Shown here: piece after piece, positions 61,367-64,000 of the stretch
How the letters are laid out: each line of letters starts with the position of its first letter
Numbering within the stretch: the first letter of the stretch is position 1
Assembly (NCBI GenBank): GCA_964565925.1
Contig: CAZMGV010000010.1
Span: 62,001 to 126,000, forward strand
Direction: 5' to 3'
DNA: 64,000 nucleotides
Source: CAZMGV01 sp964565925
GTDB taxonomy: Bacteria > JAGRBM01 > JAHCIT01
The notes under the pieces: generated by a model
Told to the model about the DNA's origin: nothing
What the model saw: the letters and a program-made list of their open reading frames with translations, nothing else
Databases searched by the model: none
Position numbers and translations under genes: made by a program

Positions 61367-61551
61367 TTCCCCCGGACGTAGGAGCCCTTTGCTTCGGCGG
61401 CTTTCAACTCTTCATCCCTTATTTTTTCACCCAGATCCTGGGCGTGGGTGGCGAACACCCCGGCGATCAGCGCGGCCACCGTCACCACCGCGCCGAACAC
61501 CCCGTAAAGCGCCCAGCAGACGGCCCACGGGATCCGGCGCAGCCGGTTCAC
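61357..61551 (-). CDS. Small membrane protein, spanin-like
   Basis: A 64-aa product with one hydrophobic helix (about 10-32, CWALYGVFGAVVTVAALIAG) and a charged C-terminal helix (DLGEKIRDEELKAAEAKG). One inner-membrane helix plus a coiled-coil-like tail, next to a lysis peptidase, suits an i-spanin or a holin accessory. It overlaps the peptidase start by 10 bp and the upstream gene by 4 bp. Confidence 0.6.
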   Translation of the reverse strand: MNRLRRIPWAVCWALYGVFGAVVTVAALIAGVFATHAQDLGEKIRDEELKAAEAKGSYVRGKWN

Positions 61552-61856
61552 GGGTGGCCCCCGGCTGGCTGGAACGGCGGCGGAATCTGGCAGGTCCGTT
61601 TTTCCATGCCGACAAACAGCCGGATGTCGTTCAGGGAGTCACAGGTCAGATACGACTGGAGTTCCAGGCGCTGCAGCCGGACCTCCACTCCAGTCACCTG
61701 GTCCGCCTTGGCGGGGGTGCCGATCAGCATGTCCCGCGCGGCCTGACCGCCCCACGCGCCCGACGTCATCAGGCCGATCATGATCAGGTAGGGCCCCATC
61801 TTTGAATCGAGGGCCGCCTTGATCGCCTGCGCGAGGGGTTCGGTGGTGCGCTTCAC
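61548..61856 (-). CDS. Small phage membrane protein, 102 aa
   Basis: A GTG-started product with one weak hydrophobic segment (about 20-35, MGPYLIMIGLMTSG), then a helix that looks coiled-coil-like (VTGVEVRLQRLELQSYL), two Cys and a Pro-rich end. Resembles phage holin-accessory proteins in layout. No family recognised. It abuts the lipoprotein gene 2 bp upstream. Confidence 0.55.
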   Translation of the reverse strand: MKRTTEPLAQAIKAALDSKMGPYLIMIGLMTSGAWGGQAARDMLIGTPAKADQVTGVEVRLQRLELQSYLTCDSLNDIRLFVGMEKRTCQIPPPFQPAGGHP

Positions 61857-61857
61857 G

Positions 61858-62154
61858 TCAGAGACTCCCGCCCGGCATGGCCGTCAGCGCGCTCACCCGG
61901 CGCGGTTCGGGGACGGCGCCGGCAATAATGGTCCGGCCGGCGTCACAGCGCCCGGGCGACGATCCCAGGTAGTGCAGGTCTTTCAGGGTTTCCCACTGGC
62001 CGTAAATCATCCGGCTTTCCACGCGCATCCGGCGCGCCTCGCCGATCACTCCGTGCCAGCAGTCACCGGGCGCGGCGTAACCCGGGCCAGCCGGGGCGCA
62101 GCCGCAAAGGGCCAGAAAAAGAAGCGGGAGCAGGCGGCTCAAGGCCCGTTTCAA
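61858..62154 (-). CDS. Small phage-encoded lipoprotein B
   Basis: A 98-aa product with a TTG start. The lipoprotein signal MKRALSRLLPLLFLALCGC gives Cys19 as the lipidated residue. The mature domain has Cys residues in GDCWHG and GRCDAG. Function unknown. It lies 6 bp after the large fibre-like gene and is part of its operon. Confidence 0.6.
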   Translation of the reverse strand: MKRALSRLLPLLFLALCGCAPAGPGYAAPGDCWHGVIGEARRMRVESRMIYGQWETLKDLHYLGSSPGRCDAGRTIIAGAVPEPRRVSALTAMPGGSL

Positions 62155-62160
62155 GGCTGC

Positions 62161-63501
62161 TTACCTCTTCACCAGGTTGCTCACACGGTACCAGATCGTG
62201 CGGGAGTTGCCGGTGGCGGTGCTGGTGAGTTTCAGCTCGAAGCTGGTGCCGTTCATGCCGCTCCCGCCGCCGTAGGTGACACCCGGGTCGCCCTGCGCCA
62301 GCGCGCCGGCCAGCCCGACGCCGACCAGGTGGGTCGTGTCGTAGAACAGGTAACGGTTGTTGACGCTGTTGGTGTTCGTGGTCGAGGCTTCCGACGCTAT
62401 GAACTCGATGTCCGCCTGCTCGTAAACGGAGGCGTCGACGGTGAAGATCAGCTGGTCGGTGGTGTTGTCCGCCAGCGTGGTTTTATACCAGGCGTCGGTG
62501 ACGAGCAGGTGGCCCGAGATGCCGTAGATCTTCGCCGGGCCGTTGGTATCCGCCATGACCGCGATACCGGTGGCGCCGCCGCCCGTGTACCATTCGCCGG
62601 CTGTCCACATGGGTCCGGTCCACAGGCCGCCCCGGATCACGACGTTGATCACGCCGGAGGTCACCGGGTCCTGGACCGTGTAGCTGGCGGGACCCCAGGT
62701 GGCGTCCCCGCCCTGCGAATACGGCTGGCCGTAAAGGATCAGCTGCGCGGCCACCGCATCGGTCGCCAGCACGTTGTCGGCGCCCGCGTTGGTCGCCGTG
62801 ACGGTCAGCCCGTCGCCCGAGATCGTCTGGACCATCGCCGCCTTGCCCGACTGGCCGGAGGTCCCGATCACCGCGTATTTGTGAATGTAGGGCCGCACGT
62901 CGGTGTCGGAGGTGATCGTCGCCGTGGCGCCCGAGACCGAAACAGTTACCTGCGCCGAGGCGACGTTCGACGGGCTGGAGCTGTTGCACTTGACGCCCAG
63001 CGCCGGGACGTAGCCCTGGAACAGGTCGCCGGTGGAGACGCCGCCCCCGCCCGACTCGTCATCCCATTCGGTGTTGTAGTCCGTGCCGTCGATCTTTTTC
63101 AGCACCTGCCCGGCCGTTCCGCCGGCGGGGACGCCCTGCCCGGCGGCGCCGTCATCACCGTCTGCCCCGTCCGCTCCGGCCGCCCCGGTGCTGCCCGTGG
63201 CCCCGGTCGCGCCTTTCTGGGCGAGCAGCTGCCAGTAGCTGTTATAGGTCGTGGGCAGCGTGGGCAGCGCGTGGTTCGTGTTGTTGTCGACCCGGCTCAC
63301 CCAGGAGTTCCCCGACCCGTCGGTCACGAGGTCGAAGGCGTCGTAGGTCGTGCCCGAGTCCCACAGTCCCTGGGTCGTGAAGTTGCCGGTGATGTTGACC
63401 ACGGCGCCGGAGACGCCCTGCCCGGCCGAGGCGGGGCGGACGGAGGATGCGAAAAGCGCCAGGGCGGCGAAGGCGATCAGGTTCAGGTGGAGGCGTTTCA
63501 T
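62161..63501 (-). CDS. Secreted tail-fibre / collagen-like protein
   Basis: A 446-aa product that begins with a clear signal peptide (about 1-26, ASA-GQ). Residues about 28-92 resemble a phage fibre carbohydrate-binding repeat (TTYDAFDLVTDGSGNSWVS; then TYNSYWQLLAQKG). A short collagen-like Gly-X-Y tract (about 95-125, KGATGATGSTGAAGADG) leads to GTAGQVLKKIDGTDYNTEWDD, a motif common in phage tail fibres. A beta-rich, Thr/Gly-rich C-terminal domain follows. Tail fibres normally lack signal peptides, so this could be a phage-derived surface fibre. Confidence 0.75.
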   Translation of the reverse strand: MKRLHLNLIAFAALALFASSVRPASAGQGVSGAVVNITGNFTTQGLWDSGTTYDAFDLVTDGSGNSWVSRVDNNTNHALPTLPTTYNSYWQLLAQKGATGATGSTGAAGADGADGDDGAAGQGVPAGGTAGQVLKKIDGTDYNTEWDDESGGGGVSTGDLFQGYVPALGVKCNSSSPSNVASAQVTVSVSGATATITSDTDVRPYIHKYAVIGTSGQSGKAAMVQTISGDGLTVTATNAGADNVLATDAVAAQLILYGQPYSQGGDATWGPASYTVQDPVTSGVINVVIRGGLWTGPMWTAGEWYTGGGATGIAVMADTNGPAKIYGISGHLLVTDAWYKTTLADNTTDQLIFTVDASVYEQADIEFIASEASTTNTNSVNNRYLFYDTTHLVGVGLAGALAQGDPGVTYGGGSGMNGTSFELKLTSTATGNSRTIWYRVSNLVKR

Positions 63502-63569
63502 GGGTCGTTTCCTTTCAGAATCGGGTCAGAATCGGGTCCGGCGGCTCCGGCTGGTCAGGCGGCTGCGCC

Positions 63570-64000
63570 TTAAGTGGCCTCGACGGTGCAGGTGACCAGC
63601 ACGCTGGTGCCGGAGCCCGACGCGGGCCCTGCCGTGATCTGTTTCACCGGGCCGTACACCTCGTCGAGCACCTGCTGCTCGCCGTCGGCCGTGGGCGCGA
63701 TCGCTGCGCCGTCGCTGTCAAGCAGCGCGCCGTAGTTGGTGCCGTCCATGGACTCCTTGAACGGGATATTCCGGGCGTTCCAGGTGCCGTAGTAGGCGCA
63801 GCGGGCCTTGCCGATCAGCTTCCCGGGCACTTCGAAGATGTAGCGGGTCGAACTGTCGGCGACGGTCGCCTGGAACACATACCCCCGGCCGTTGGTGGCC
63901 CCGGGGGTCGTCGTGGTGTCCGAGGCCCGTGCCGGCTGGATCGCCAGGCCGGCTCCCAGCAGAAGCGCGGCGCCCACCGCGGCAGAGAGGGCCGATGAGA
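63570..64000 (-). CDS. Secreted beta-rich protein, 5' end outside window
   Basis: The frame is open to the right edge (codons before the GTG at 63977 read SSALSAA without a stop), so the true start probably lies beyond 64000. A signal segment ends near ARA-SD. The mature part (about 115 residues) is Thr/Gly/Ala-rich and beta-prone, with YGTWNARNIPFKESMDGTNY and a C-terminal VLVTCTVEAT. It is probably a partner of the fibre-like protein 68 bp downstream. No family recognised. Confidence 0.6.
   Translation of the reverse strand, partial: SSALSAAVGAALLLGAGLAIQPARASDTTTTPGATNGRGYVFQATVADSSTRYIFEVPGKLIGKARCAYYGTWNARNIPFKESMDGTNYGALLDSDGAAIAPTADGEQQVLDEVYGPVKQITAGPASGSGTSVLVTCTVEAT

Larger units (their letters stand above)
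56928..64000. mobile_element. Left part of a phage-like integrated element
   Basis: A tyrosine recombinase, an XRE repressor with a strong operator, runs of overlapping small genes, a holin-like protein next to an M15 endolysin-type peptidase, small membrane proteins, and tail-fibre/collagen-like proteins follow directly on rho. Base composition is even more GC-rich than the flank. No terminase, capsid, portal or replication gene is visible; the element continues past the right edge. It could be a prophage, a satellite or a phage-derived secretion module. Confidence 0.7.

Noticed and set aside
63100..63220. Repeated GC-rich short units suspected of being a DNA repeat
   Set aside because: They encode the Gly-X-Y collagen-like tract of the fibre-like protein.
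61819..63573. 584-codon plus-strand frame across the fibre-like gene
   Set aside because: It is very Gly/Arg/Ala-rich with no motif, and it opposes three minus-strand genes with signal peptides and proper spacing.

Overview
This window is GC-rich chromosomal DNA from a Gram-negative (diderm) bacterium: it has lipoproteins with lipoboxes, outer-membrane beta-barrels, an AsmA-like protein and a complete ZnuABC uptake system. Gene content and order (stand-alone short ArgA, MinD-like ATPase followed by a J-like/HTH protein, RluD-PgeF-Rho) resemble deltaproteobacterial-type lineages, but that placement is inference. Most genes start with ATG or GTG and sit in tightly packed, often overlapping operons.

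Layout. 1-2766: 3' four-fifths of dnaE. 2866-23522: one long same-strand cell-envelope cluster of unknown function. It contains two LPP20-type paralogues, a periplasmic transglutaminase-like protein with three regulatory-type beta repeats, a TPR/SLH lipoprotein, a FlgT/LPP20-like secreted protein, two FecR-domain paralogues, a 1272-aa AsmA/YdbH-like protein with its YdbL-like (DUF1318) lipoprotein, and a 2592-aa lipoprotein with a TolB-like propeller, TPR arrays and two CHAT-like domains that appear to have lost the catalytic Cys. This is the best candidate in the window for an undescribed system. 23538-24152 is an AT-richer orphan gene. 24163-41414 is mostly housekeeping: gspE/pilB-gpsA; an HD-GYP protein; nadK-recN-argA-tldE; rarA; a deoxyhypusine-synthase-like enzyme; receiver proteins; tRNA-Ala(CGC); a GST/mPGES-2-like protein; and a UbiB-family kinase. 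41483-46999 is a metal (probably zinc) island: znuB, znuC, znuA, a porin, a small HxxC/CxxC protein and a DMT transporter with a roughly 24-His tail, downstream of hemX-hemA. 49311-56880 carries a GntR/FCD regulator with a palindromic operator over its -10, an HNH protein, a MinD-like ATPase, a J-like/HTH protein, rluD, pgeF and rho. Rho has a strong promoter and a roughly 420-nt structured leader.

56928-64000 looks like the left part of an integrated phage-like element. Just past the rho terminator lies a 28-bp dif-like inverted repeat (11-6-11). It is followed by a complete tyrosine recombinase, an XRE repressor that seems to be transcribed leaderlessly from a promoter buried in a perfect 10-bp inverted repeat, a chain of small overlapping genes, a secreted nuclease, then on the minus strand a holin-like protein, an M15 peptidase, small membrane proteins and tail-fibre/collagen-like proteins. 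Unusually, most of its products carry Sec or lipoprotein signals. The element runs off the right edge, so its far boundary is not visible.

All family calls are from reading motifs in the translated sequence; no database search was run.
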